Assembly (NCBI RefSeq): GCF_002727125.1
Contig: NZ_NHOA01000016.1
Span: forward strand, 1 to 43,186
Source: Halorubrum persicum
GTDB lineage: Archaea; Halobacteriota; Halobacteria; Halobacteriales; Haloferacaceae
Reading direction: 5' to 3'
DNA length: 43,186 bases
Within the stretch, counting starts at the first letter, position 1; each line of letters begins with the position of its first letter. The notes under the pieces are model-generated. The model was not told the DNA's origin and searched no databases. It saw nothing but the letters and a program-made list of their open reading frames with translations. Positions 9,536 through 18,330 of this stretch are shown piece after piece. The translations under genes and the position numbers were made by a program.

Positions 9536-10436
9536 TAAACTCACCCTCGACGTAGAAGAACGCAGTCGTTAGCACGAGGACGATCAGGAACTGGATGAAC
9601 CCGATCGCGGCCCCCTCGCCGTAGTTGAAGAAAGCGAAGGTCTGCTTGTAGAAGTACGTCCCGAGTATTTCGGTCGCGTGTCCGGGGCCCCCCTCGGTCA
9701 TGACGAACACCGAAGCGAAGGACTTCACGGCGTTGATGATCCCCAAGACGACAACGATCACGAGCGCTGACCGGGCCATGGGGACGGTTACGTGCCGAAA
9801 CGTCTGCCAGCGAGACTTGCCCTGTACTTTTGCTGCGTCGTAGACCTCGTCGGGGATAGACTGGAGACCCGCCAGGACGATGACCATGTAGTAACCGGTG
9901 CGCTTCCAGATAACCATCAGTAACACGACTGGGAGCGCGAGAACGGGCGAACTCAGCCACCGGATCCTAGAATCGACCACGCCGGTCCCGACGAGGACCG
10001 AGTTCAGGATACCGTTGTTGTTGAATATCCAGACAAAGAGGATTCCTGCGACGACGATGGGGACTATTTGCGGTGTGAAGATGATAGACCGCACCGTCGT
10101 CGAACCCGGCACGTCGACGTTGAGCATGGCGGCGATGATTAGGCCGAGGACGACCGGGACCGTGATCCCGACGACGCCGTAGACGAGAGTGTTCTGTGCC
10201 GCCTGCCAGAACACCGGGTCCGACAGCACGTTCTGGTAATTGGCCAGTCCAACCCACTCGTTGGACCCGCCCAAAGAGAAATTCTGGAAACTGAGCAAGA
10301 ATAGTTCAGCCAGTGGGTAGAGCATGAAGACAGCGTACAGCAATAGTGCGGGGACGACGTACAGGTACAGCTTGAGGCTAATCCGTCCCGAATCGGTCAA
10401 CACGTCGAGTACTCTCTCTCGTATTGTTGCTATCAT
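9525..10436 (-). CDS. CUT1 sugar ABC transporter permease (MalF type)
   Basis: Inner membrane subunit of 303 residues with six predicted helices; the first begins at LYLYVVPALLLYAVFML. The EAA loop reads EVYDAAKVQGKSRWQTF. ATG 10436 was taken as the start because it places the usual short cytoplasmic leader (IATIRERVLDVLTD) before helix 1; a GTG at 10460 would add eight residues. It lies about 66 bp after the binding protein gene and overlaps the next permease gene. Together the pair should pass an oligosaccharide or monosaccharide inward. Confidence 0.93.
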   Translation of the reverse strand: MIATIRERVLDVLTDSGRISLKLYLYVVPALLLYAVFMLYPLAELFLLSFQNFSLGGSNEWVGLANYQNVLSDPVFWQAAQNTLVYGVVGITVPVVLGLIIAAMLNVDVPGSTTVRSIIFTPQIVPIVVAGILFVWIFNNNGILNSVLVGTGVVDSRIRWLSSPVLALPVVLLMVIWKRTGYYMVIVLAGLQSIPDEVYDAAKVQGKSRWQTFRHVTVPMARSALVIVVVLGIINAVKSFASVFVMTEGGPGHATEILGTYFYKQTFAFFNYGEGAAIGFIQFLIVLVLTTAFFYVEGEFNVN

Positions 10437-10502
10437 GCTGGAACCAGTCCTCGTGGGCACGCCGAAACCGGTGCGGTCGATGGCACTGTTCTCAATCTCG
10501 AG

Positions 10503-11825
10503 TTAGAGGACATTATTGTTGATCCGGTCGACGACGTCGTCGAGGACCGACTGTGCGGACTCTTCGCCGTTGAGTGCCGGTGCCATCCCCGAGTACAGTG
10601 CCGAGGAGACGGCGCGGTAGTTCGGGTTGATCGGCGGGGCCGTCCCCTGTTCGAGGGCTGTCTCGAATGAACTGAAGATGTCCTCGTTTTCCTGGGCCGT
10701 CTCGAGGTCGAACCCGGACGACCGGGCCGGGAAGTACCCGTTGTCGAGCGTGACCTGCATCCCGGGGTCAGTGTTGGTCCACTCGACGAAATCCCGGGCT
10801 GCTTCGAGTGCCTCGCCCTCGGCCTGTTTGGTGATAACGATGGAGTTTCCACCGAGGAACGACGTGCGTTCGGCGTTCGAATCCGGAGCCGGCAGCAGTC
10901 CGACACCCAAATTGCCGTTCTCGATCATGTCGGGTTTGTTGTCCCTGGCGTACCCAAGCGCGTATCCACCACTAGTGACTATCGACGCGTCGCCCGAGAT
11001 GAACATGTCGTGTGCGGCTTGCCACTCGGTCGACACGAGATCCGTCGAGTTTCCGCTCTGGTTAAGTTCGGCCCAGAACTCTAGGGTCTCGACACCAGCG
11101 TCGGAGTTGATGACACACTCGGAACCGTCTTCGCTGAACAGATTCGCGCCGTTCGACCACGCGGTCGGCAGGAAGAAGAACCCGCCGAAGGAACTCGCGG
11201 TGCCCACTCTGTCGGAAGTGCTGAGTTGCTCGTTGGCAGCGAGGAAATCGTCCCACGTCGCCGGCGGATTCTCGGGATCCAGTCCCGCCTCCTCGAAGTG
11301 TGCCTTGTTGTAGTAGTACACCGAGAGGTCGATCCAGAACGGCATCGCGTAGGTCGTGTCGTTGTAGGAAACGAAATCCTCCCGGAGCGGTTCGAACACG
11401 TCGTCTCGGTACTCCAGGTCCGACGTGAACGACCCGATGTCCCGGAGCGCACCGAGCTGGGCGAAGTTCGCGATCTGGACGACGTCGAGCCCGATCACCT
11501 CGGGCGCGTCACCCGCACTTATTTGCGAGATGGCAGACTGATAGGCCCCCCCCGAAGTCGTCGGGTTCACCTGCGTCTCGACGCTGTAGTCCTCGCTCTC
11601 GGCACTGTATTCAGTGGCGTAGTCCCCACACCACTCGTATCGGTCGTAGTAGGCTATCTGTGTGCTTCCGCTGGAGCCGTCTCCGGAGCCGTCGTTGCTG
11701 GTCCCGTCGCCATCGTTATCTGACTGCTGGGAACACCCTGCCGTCGCAGCGAGCGCTCCGCTGGTCAGAAGCAAGTACTTGCGCCTGCTCAACTCACTAA
11801 GACTCGCATCTTGTTGTCTTGGCAT
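10503..11825 (-). CDS. extracellular sugar-binding lipoprotein (TAT-exported)
   Basis: Family 1 solute-binding protein of 440 residues that captures the sugar outside the cell. The N terminus has a twin-arginine signal, SRRKYLLLTSGALAA, and a lipobox TAGC with the lipid Cys near residue 34, followed by a Ser/Gly/Asp linker. The body carries typical CUT1 features, such as WDDFLAANEQL and the C-terminal helix ESAQSVLDDVVDRINN. The TATA box at 11848-11857 lies about 27 bp before ATG 11825, which points to a leaderless start here and excludes longer upstream readings. It heads the importer operon and follows the GH127 gene by 86 bp, so arabinose-containing oligosaccharides are a fair guess for the ligand. 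Confidence 0.92.
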   Translation of the reverse strand: MPRQQDASLSELSRRKYLLLTSGALAATAGCSQQSDNDGDGTSNDGSGDGSSGSTQIAYYDRYEWCGDYATEYSAESEDYSVETQVNPTTSGGAYQSAISQISAGDAPEVIGLDVVQIANFAQLGALRDIGSFTSDLEYRDDVFEPLREDFVSYNDTTYAMPFWIDLSVYYYNKAHFEEAGLDPENPPATWDDFLAANEQLSTSDRVGTASSFGGFFFLPTAWSNGANLFSEDGSECVINSDAGVETLEFWAELNQSGNSTDLVSTEWQAAHDMFISGDASIVTSGGYALGYARDNKPDMIENGNLGVGLLPAPDSNAERTSFLGGNSIVITKQAEGEALEAARDFVEWTNTDPGMQVTLDNGYFPARSSGFDLETAQENEDIFSSFETALEQGTAPPINPNYRAVSSALYSGMAPALNGEESAQSVLDDVVDRINNNVL

Positions 11826-11847
11826 GACACTATCATGAATTCGAGAG

Positions 11848-11857
11848 TATATAATAA
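11848..11857 (-). promoter_or_regulatory. TATA box of the first importer operon
   Basis: TTATTATATA on the minus strand, about 27 bp before the ATG at 11825. The spacing implies transcription starting at or very near the start codon. Confidence 0.6.
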
Positions 11858-11911
11858 TTTTTATCGCGGAAATGAAACCGATCTGTTCGAGTGCCTGATC
11901 GCGGCGACGTG

Positions 11912-13882
11912 TCAGTGCGTGCAGTCGCAGGCTCGCATCCACACCCGCATCTCGGTCTCGTCTCTGTTGGCCCAAGCGTAGTACGGGACGGCTGTAACGG
12001 TAACCGTCTCGTTTGCGGGTGAAGTCCGGGAGCGGTAGAGACTCTCGTCGTCGGCCGTCGCCGTCAGCGTCGCCTCACCGCGGACCACGACGGTCCCGCC
12101 TAGGAGGTCCGGGTTGTATTCTGTCGAAAACCTTGCGTCCGCCCGGAGACAGACGTTTTCCAGAGAGTGGTCGTTGTCGACGCCTTCGAGACAGTAGACG
12201 ACCGGCCCGCGCTGGAGAACGACTCTGCCGGCTGCCGCCGTCATCTCTGGGTGGGCTTCGACCTGTCTCACCGGCATCGGGAGGTCCAGAGTCAGCTTGT
12301 CGCCGTCCCTCCACGTGCGCCGGAGTTCGACGTGTCCCCGTTCCACATCTGGTGTGACCGTCTCGCCCTCGACAGCAATCGTCGGATCCGAACACCACGC
12401 CGGGATCCGCGGACGGAGTGTCATCTCTACCGGGGTGTCGGTGTGTACGCTGATCTCAACGGTTCTGTCCCAGGGGTAATCGGTCGTCTGTTCGACCGTA
12501 ACTGTCGACCCCGCGACCGTAGTCCGGACCGAACTTCCCGCGTAGAGTTCGACCGAGAGTTCATCCCCGTCGACCAAATAGAGATACTCGCCCAGCGAGG
12601 CGAGAAGTCGCGCAACGTTGGGCGGACAGCAGGGCGTGTCGTACCACTCCCCGCGTTGGAGGGGGAATCTGACCTTGGAGACGTGTTCGAGCGGGTGCTT
12701 CTCGCCGTCGCTCTCCAGCGGATTGGCGTAGAAAAACCGTGTCCCGTCCAGGGAGATACCGGCGAGCAAGGCATTATACAGCGTTCGTTCCATGAGGTCA
12801 CCGTACTTCCCCTCACCCGTCAACTGCAACATCCTGTGGTTCCACATGACGCTCCCGACGGCGGCACACGTCTCGGCGTAGGCTGTGTCGTTGGGGAGGT
12901 CGTAGTCCGAAGTGAACCCCTCGTTCTCGTGGCTGCTCCCGAGGCCACCGGTCACGTACATCCGCCGTCTCACCGTGTTCGACCAGATCCGCTCGACCGT
13001 CGCCGCCAGGTCGTCGTCTCCGGTCTCCGTCGCCACGTCGGCCATCGCGGCGTACATGTACGTCGCCCGCACCGCGTGGCCGACCGCCGTGGACTGTTCC
13101 CGGACCGGCAGGTGGTCCTGGATGTACTTGCCGTCGTAGGTCCCGTCCTCGTCGAAGAGGAGATCCCGGTACTCCTCGTAGATCTCGTCCGTACACAGCC
13201 TCGCGTCCGGGTTTACCATCTCACGTGCGAACCGGGAGTCCTCGCGTCCTCGCTCGTCGAGGAACGTTCGCGCGAGGTCGAGGTATCGCTGCTGGCCGGT
13301 ACACCGGTAGAGCCTGACCAGAGCGAGTTCAACTTCTTGGTGGCCGGGCGCGCCGCCACCCTCTGCGAAAATGTCGACGACGTGGTCCGCGAACTCCGTC
13401 GCCACGTCCAGTAACCGAGATTCCCCGGTTGCTTCGTGGTGAGCGACCGCGGCCTCAAAGAGATGGCCCGCGCTGTAGAGTTCGTGCATATACGTGAGCC
13501 TCGTCCACCTGTCTTCTGGAGCGTGTAGCGAGAAGTAGGAGTTGAGGTACCCGTCGTCGCGCTGAGCACCTTCCAGCAAGGAGATCACGTAGTTAACTCT
13601 GGATTCGAGGTCGGGATCAGAACGCCGCGACAGCGCGTAACTCGCAGCTTCCAGCCATTTGTACACGTCCGATTCGTCCCGGTACATCCGGTTTTCGAGC
13701 GCGACCTGCTCGTCGCCGGAGATTCCCTTGGCCGCACGCCGAAGATTCTCGAGGCGTCCCGATTCGACGAGCTGTCTGTAGACTGTATCGACCGTCGCGG
13801 TGTCCGTCCTCCGCACGCGCGGCGACCAGAACTCGTCGTCGACCGTCACGTGCTCCGGGTTCGGCGTCTTTTTGCCCGCCAT
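11912..13882 (-). CDS. GH127-type beta-L-arabinofuranosidase
   Basis: Glycoside hydrolase of 656 residues, matching the bacterial enzyme HypBA1 over its length. HypBA1 uses a zinc-bound cysteine as nucleophile, with zinc held by Glu338, Cys340, Cys417 and Cys418. Here the same pattern stands at almost the same numbers: Glu337 and Cys339 in YAETCAA, Cys418 and Cys419 in CCPPNVAR, and the general acid/base Glu321 in HENEGF. An (alpha/alpha)6 barrel is followed by beta-sandwich domains. It should release L-arabinofuranose from beta-linked arabinosides. There is no signal peptide, so substrates would be imported oligosaccharides. A TATA-like GATTTATTT at 13908-13916 lies 30 bp before the ATG. It is co-directional with the importer operon just downstream. 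Confidence 0.92.
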   Translation of the reverse strand: MAGKKTPNPEHVTVDDEFWSPRVRRTDTATVDTVYRQLVESGRLENLRRAAKGISGDEQVALENRMYRDESDVYKWLEAASYALSRRSDPDLESRVNYVISLLEGAQRDDGYLNSYFSLHAPEDRWTRLTYMHELYSAGHLFEAAVAHHEATGESRLLDVATEFADHVVDIFAEGGGAPGHQEVELALVRLYRCTGQQRYLDLARTFLDERGREDSRFAREMVNPDARLCTDEIYEEYRDLLFDEDGTYDGKYIQDHLPVREQSTAVGHAVRATYMYAAMADVATETGDDDLAATVERIWSNTVRRRMYVTGGLGSSHENEGFTSDYDLPNDTAYAETCAAVGSVMWNHRMLQLTGEGKYGDLMERTLYNALLAGISLDGTRFFYANPLESDGEKHPLEHVSKVRFPLQRGEWYDTPCCPPNVARLLASLGEYLYLVDGDELSVELYAGSSVRTTVAGSTVTVEQTTDYPWDRTVEISVHTDTPVEMTLRPRIPAWCSDPTIAVEGETVTPDVERGHVELRRTWRDGDKLTLDLPMPVRQVEAHPEMTAAAGRVVLQRGPVVYCLEGVDNDHSLENVCLRADARFSTEYNPDLLGGTVVVRGEATLTATADDESLYRSRTSPANETVTVTAVPYYAWANRDETEMRVWMRACDCTH

Positions 13883-14087
13883 GACTGCTAATCGGTCTCA
13901 CCCTGATGATTTATTTCTGGGGATCGGCCAGTCGGTCTGTGTACCGGACAGGTCTGTTGCCGTCTGAGATGTCCCCAAACGGCGGGAAATCACCGAAGAC
14001 AGTTCTCCACAGAGACGAGAGGTCGGATAGACACCTCATCCAAGTGACGGGAAAGAATTTGTACCAGTAGGTAGCAAACAGGGTCAT

Positions 14088-15962
14088 ATGCTTCGCGAAA
14101 GCCAGCGACTAGAACCTCGGTCATTTGAACGACTCCCGCTGGGAGCGGTCGAACCCCGCGGCTGGCTCCGGCGGCAACTGGCGATCCAAGCCGACGGGCT
14201 GAGCGGACACATCGACGAGCGGTGGGAAGACCTCGCCGACAACGCGTGGCTAGGGGGGGAGTACGACGGATGGGAGCGAGGGCCCTACTACGCCGACGGA
14301 CTCGTCCCGCTCGCGCACCTGCTCGACGATGACGACCTCCTCGCGAAGGCCCAGCGGTGGGTCGACGGCTTTCTCGACGCACAGGACGAGGACGGCTGGT
14401 TCACGCCCGAGCAGGTGTGGGCACGAGCCGACCCCGACGACCCCTGGTCGCGGTACGTCATCTGCAAGGTCCTACGACAGCACTACGAGGCGACGGGCGA
14501 CGAGCGGGTGTTCGATGCGATCGTCTCGTTCGCCGAATACCTGCTCGAACACCCCGACGACTGGGAGATCAACGACTGGGCCGAGATGCGGTGGATGGAC
14601 CTCGCACTCGAACTCCACTGGCTTTACGAGGAGACTGGCGAGGACTGGGTGCTTGACGTCGTCGACCTCCTGATCGGGAGGGGATTCGACTGGATCGACC
14701 ACTTCTCCGATTTCACATTCGACGGCAAACAGCTAGACGACCCCAAGATGAGTACTCACGTCGTCAACAACGCGATGGGAATAAAGGCCCCCGCGGTTCA
14801 CTATCGCCAGCGCGGGGATAGTGCCTCCAGTCAGGCTGTCTACGACGGGATCCGGAACCTCGATCGCTTCCACGGACAGGTGACTGGTCTGTTCACCGGT
14901 GACGAGCACCTCTCCGGCAAGAACCCCTCCCAGGGAACCGAACTGTGCGCTGTCGTGGAGTACATGTACTCCCTGGAGTATCTCGTCTCGACGCTGGGTG
15001 ACGCCGTTCTCGGCGATCGGCTCGAACGGATTACGTACAACGCACTCCCGGCGACATTCACCCCCGACATGTGGGCTCACCAGTACGACCAGCAGGCCAA
15101 CCAGGTCCTGTGTAACGTCGCGGAACGCTCTTGGACGAACGGTCCGGACGCCAACATCTTCGGACAGGGGCCCAACTTCGGGTGCTGTCACGCCAACTTC
15201 CACCAAGGCTGGCCAAAGTTCGTCGCCAGCATGTGGATGCGCTCGGTCGACGACGGCCTGGCAGCCACCGCGTACGGTCCCAGCGAAGTAACAGTAGAAC
15301 TGGACGACAATACGGATGTTACGGTCGTCGAGGAGACAGACTACCCTTTCGAGGACGCGATCACCTTTCGTGTCGAGGCCGACGAACCGGTCTCGTTCCC
15401 GCTCCACCTTCGGATACCATCGTGGGCCGACAGCGCACACGTCAGTCCCCCCGGCGAGGACGCTCACGAGACGACATCCGGGGAGTACCACGTCGTCGAC
15501 CGCGAGTGGGAGCCTGGTGACGAGGTGGTCCTCTCGATGTCACCGGCGGTCACGACCGAACGCCGCCACCACGGGAGCGTCGTCGTGTTGCGGGGTCCCC
15601 TCGTCTACTCGTATCCTGTCGAGGCGGACGCGCAGGTGATCGAGGGGACCCCGCCGGCAGCCGACTGGGAGTACCACCCCGCGGAGCCCTGGAACTACGG
15701 ACTGGCTATCGACACAGAGGACCTGGAGAGATCGGTCACGGTCGAGATGGGAGCTATCGACGACATCCCGTTTTCCCCCGCTGACCCCCCCGTCGAACTC
15801 ACGGTTGAGGGAGGTCTCGTCCCCGAGTGGTGCCTTGAGGACAACTGGGCGGGCGAGATTCCACACAGTCCGACGCGAACCGAAGGAACCTTGACGGAAC
15901 TCACGCTGGTGCCCTACGGAGCGACAAATCTACGGGTGACCGAATTCCCGCTTCTCATCTGA
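14088..15962 (+). CDS. GH127/DUF1680-related glycosidase, distant
   Basis: Protein of 624 residues from the same superfamily as GH127 but clearly remote. The barrel region has the WEDLADNAWLGGEYDGWERG opening, followed by GWFTPEQVWARADP and WMDLALELHWLYEETGE. The zinc/cysteine pattern is kept: Glu285-x-Cys287 in GTELCAVVEY, and Cys366-Cys367 in FGCCHANFHQGWPKF. The residues around them differ from GH127 (CCHANF instead of CCPPN). A C-terminal beta-sandwich part includes PVSFPLHLRIPSWAD. It would cleave a furanoside or related sugar, substrate unknown. It is divergent from the GH127 gene with about 205 bp between and co-directional with the IclR gene. No signal peptide was seen. The family assignment is good; a specific activity is not claimed. 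Confidence 0.75.
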   Translation: MLRESQRLEPRSFERLPLGAVEPRGWLRRQLAIQADGLSGHIDERWEDLADNAWLGGEYDGWERGPYYADGLVPLAHLLDDDDLLAKAQRWVDGFLDAQDEDGWFTPEQVWARADPDDPWSRYVICKVLRQHYEATGDERVFDAIVSFAEYLLEHPDDWEINDWAEMRWMDLALELHWLYEETGEDWVLDVVDLLIGRGFDWIDHFSDFTFDGKQLDDPKMSTHVVNNAMGIKAPAVHYRQRGDSASSQAVYDGIRNLDRFHGQVTGLFTGDEHLSGKNPSQGTELCAVVEYMYSLEYLVSTLGDAVLGDRLERITYNALPATFTPDMWAHQYDQQANQVLCNVAERSWTNGPDANIFGQGPNFGCCHANFHQGWPKFVASMWMRSVDDGLAATAYGPSEVTVELDDNTDVTVVEETDYPFEDAITFRVEADEPVSFPLHLRIPSWADSAHVSPPGEDAHETTSGEYHVVDREWEPGDEVVLSMSPAVTTERRHHGSVVVLRGPLVYSYPVEADAQVIEGTPPAADWEYHPAEPWNYGLAIDTEDLERSVTVEMGAIDDIPFSPADPPVELTVEGGLVPEWCLEDNWAGEIPHSPTRTEGTLTELTLVPYGATNLRVTEFPLLI

Positions 15963-16017
15963 GCGTCGCGATTTCCTAGCCGGACAGCCGGAGCACCCGT
16001 CGGCCGGTCCGCCCGGT

Positions 16018-16036
16018 CGGGGCCCCGGCACTTATG
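16018..16036 (+). promoter_or_regulatory. palindrome abutting the promoter of the first IclR gene
   Basis: CGGGGCCCCG at 16018-16027 is a perfect 10-bp palindrome and is followed by a TATA-like ACTTATG about 27 bp before the ATG at 16061. The position fits an autoregulatory operator, but GC-rich palindromes of this length also occur by chance. Confidence 0.35.
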
Positions 16037-16060
16037 TTCTGCCCTCCCCCACGTCCGGAC

Positions 16061-16894
16061 ATGGAGACGGACGACGCCCCGGTCATCGAAAGTTCACAAA
16101 AACTGTTCCAGGTCCTCGAACAAGTCATCGAGAAAGAGGGTGGCGGAGTAACCGAGATCGCTGACGAGACATCGCTGGCCAAGAGTACGACCCACCTCCA
16201 CCTGCAGTCGCTGCTCGCGACCGGCTACGTTGTCAAGCGCGACGGCCAGTATTACCCGTCGCTACAGCTGTTCGAGTGGGGTGAGAAGGTCAGAAATGGG
16301 ATCGAGGTGTACGTTAAGGGTCGCGGCGAGGTCGACGAACTGATCACGAACGTCCGAGGAGTCGCAAAACTCGGTGTCCTCGAGGGCGACAGCGTCAGGC
16401 TAGCGTACGTCAAGGAGCGCGCCGACGACGCCACCGAGTCCTCCGCACAGTCTATCTCGACCGAATTCAACGCGGACACCCCCACCGTGATGGATCACAC
16501 CGGGGAGTACCGAAATCTGCTTGGTAAGGAGATGAACATTCACGCCACGGCTATCGGCAAAGCGGTGCTGGCCGAAATGTCCAGAGACACCGTCGAATCA
16601 ATCGTCGACCATCACGGGCTCCCGCAGTACACCGAGAACACGATCACTGACGAGAGCGCGCTGTTCGACGAACTGGATCGCATTCGTGAGCGGGGCTACG
16701 CAATCGACTCCGAAGAGTGGGCCGCGGACATCTCCTGTATCGGCGCAGCGATCACGCGCAAAGACAGGCCTGTCGGCGGAGTGAGTATCAGCGGCCCAAA
16801 TGGATACGTGGACGGCAACCTCGTCGACGAGATCGCACGACGGGTGATCAACACCACGAACATGATCGAGGTGAAGTTGACGCACGGTCGATAG
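16061..16894 (+). CDS. IclR-family transcriptional regulator
   Basis: A winged HTH N-terminal domain (residues about 15-65: VIESSQKLFQVLEQV, then GVTEIADETSLAKSTTHLHL and GYVVKRDGQYYP) is followed by an effector-binding IclR domain. The second domain has the typical HATAIGKAVLAEM and the terminal ISCIGAAITRKDRPVGGVSISGP segments. The length of 277 residues is standard. ATG 16061 was chosen over ATG 16034 because it fits a leaderless start after the A/T-rich 16029-16036. Such regulators bind sugars or sugar acids and control catabolic genes. Neighbouring targets would be the two glycosidases and the importer. A second IclR at 30744 differs in sequence, so the two halves of the locus may be controlled separately. 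Confidence 0.9.
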   Translation: METDDAPVIESSQKLFQVLEQVIEKEGGGVTEIADETSLAKSTTHLHLQSLLATGYVVKRDGQYYPSLQLFEWGEKVRNGIEVYVKGRGEVDELITNVRGVAKLGVLEGDSVRLAYVKERADDATESSAQSISTEFNADTPTVMDHTGEYRNLLGKEMNIHATAIGKAVLAEMSRDTVESIVDHHGLPQYTENTITDESALFDELDRIRERGYAIDSEEWAADISCIGAAITRKDRPVGGVSISGPNGYVDGNLVDEIARRVINTTNMIEVKLTHGR

Positions 16895-17356
16895 CCAGAT
16901 CAACAATTGGGACCGTGACGTGCTGTCGACGCGAGACTGACCGCTCGGAATATAATGGCTGGTTCGACGGCCTGATGCACGAATCTCGACGGCCTCTGCC
17001 ACATCCGTTCAGCAAGGTTGAACACCAACTCCCCCTCAGGAATACGACCGCTTTACCGCCAGATCGAAATATTCCCAAGTCCGCAAATATTTTAATATTT
17101 TTATACTAATCTTGGCCACAATATAATATTTAATATAGAAACCCGAATGAAAAGTTAATATTCGAATTTGAGGGCCTAGTAGAGGCCCAACCTGCCACGG
17201 ACCGTCGCGTGTTCTGGACACAACAATTACATTACTACAGCTGTAACAGTAAGATAATCTCGACGCGACAGCGGTCGACGCCGCCGACTTTTCCGCGAGT
17301 TCCTCTCCCGGAACCGTCGGCAGTTCGATTCGTGATCCTAATTAATATTCAGTCAG
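16895..17356. other. gene-free spacer before the IS
   Basis: No gene is supported here. The stretch from about 17070 to 17160 is extremely A/T rich (runs of AATATT and TTAATATT), unlike the surrounding GC-rich DNA. No origin-type repeat or iteron was recognised. Confidence 0.5.
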
Positions 17357-17365
17357 GCTGAACAC

Positions 17366-18056
17366 GGCGATGTTAACTTAGAGAATGAGGCGTTCGGGTT
17401 TTACGTTCCTATGCCCGAAATCGAACGCCTCGGCGGTCTTAGCAACTGGATTGACTTAGGATTTATCGAGCGAGAACGGACGCCCCACGAGATCGTTAAA
17501 ACTGGTATTCAACTCCATCTTGCTGAATTATAACTTTCGAATACAAGACAGTATATTGAAAGATTGGGAGTCCAACGAAGCCGAACAGCAATTCACAACT
17601 GGATTCAAAAAGCCGATCTACAGCCAGACGACGGTGTGACCCCGAATCGCGTTGCGGTCGATGAGACGGCGATTCAGGTCGATTCAGACCGATTCTGGCT
17701 GTACGCTGCTGTTGATCCTCGAACGAACGAATTTCTCTATGTTGACGTTTTTCCTGTCAAAAATCAACAATTCACGCTGGTTTTTCTCCGCGATCTTAAA
17801 GAGAAACACCACGTTGGCCATGCGCTCTTTCTTGTCGATGCTGCCGGACACCTCACAGCTGCGCTCTCACGAACCTCGCTCCGATTTCAAATCACGCGTC
17901 ATGGAAATCGGAATGCTGTCGAACGTGTCTTCAGAGAAGTAAAACGCAGAATATCTCCGTTTTCAAATACGTTTAAAAATGCGGAGCCGACGGCGGCAGA
18001 ATTATGGCTCCGAGCCTTCGCCGTCTGTTGGAACAGATGCTTAAGTTAACAAGGCC
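17366..18056 (+). mobile_element. IS6-type halobacterial insertion sequence, copy 1
   Basis: The element is 691 bp, bounded by a perfect 9-bp direct repeat GCTGAACAC at 17357-17365 and 18057-18065 (the family makes 8-bp target duplications, so one base is shared by chance). Its ends are GGCGATGTTAACTTA on the left and, reversed, GGCCTTGTTAACTTA on the right. One transposase gene fills it. The intact target repeats mean it came in by simple transposition. Confidence 0.85.
17411..18049 (+). pseudogene. IS6-type transposase with one internal stop codon
   Basis: From ATG 17411 the product reads as a halobacterial IS6-type DDE transposase (MPEIERLGGLSNWIDLG, GIQLHLAEL), then meets a single in-frame TAA at codon 41 (17531-17533), where sister copies read GLSLSNT. 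Reading continues in the same frame with the DNA-binding part (RTAIHNWIQKADLQP) and the catalytic triad: Asp in VAVDETAIQ, Asp in LFLVDAAGHL, and Glu in NAVERVFREVKRR. TCA to TAA would explain the stop. Without suppression the element cannot move on its own. The second half could begin at an internal start, but lacks the N terminus. Confidence 0.85.
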
Positions 18057-18330
18057 GCTGAACACTTGTCGGGCTGGACGACGTGGATCACGAGGATAGT
18101 TCCGAACTCGTACTCTGGTGTATTCGTGCATCTCTCGGCGCCCGATAGAACCCGGGGTTGCTCACTGGCCAGCACCACGAATTAATTAGGTTTGGATAAT
18201 CAACGGTATACGCACCGGAATGTTCGAATGTTGGTTAAACAACTGGGGATTCAGACCTCATGGGGCTAGATGTGGACGGTCTGGAGTTTGAAGAATCCCT
18301 ACCGCTTGGTTTCAGCAAGGTGATTCTGGA

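Noticed and set aside
12167-13414. Long plus-strand reading opposite the GH127 gene
   Set aside because: A mirror of a GC-rich gene on the other strand. No family motif is seen, whereas the minus strand gives a full enzyme with all catalytic residues.
17060-17160. A/T-rich stretch as a replication origin
   Set aside because: No origin repeats and no Orc1/Cdc6 or Rep gene nearby; it may simply be a remnant spacer.
18066-18330. Readable fragment after the IS (LDDVDHEDSSELVLWCIR)
   Set aside because: It looks coding but has stops on both sides and joins no neighbour after removal of the IS. No family recognised.
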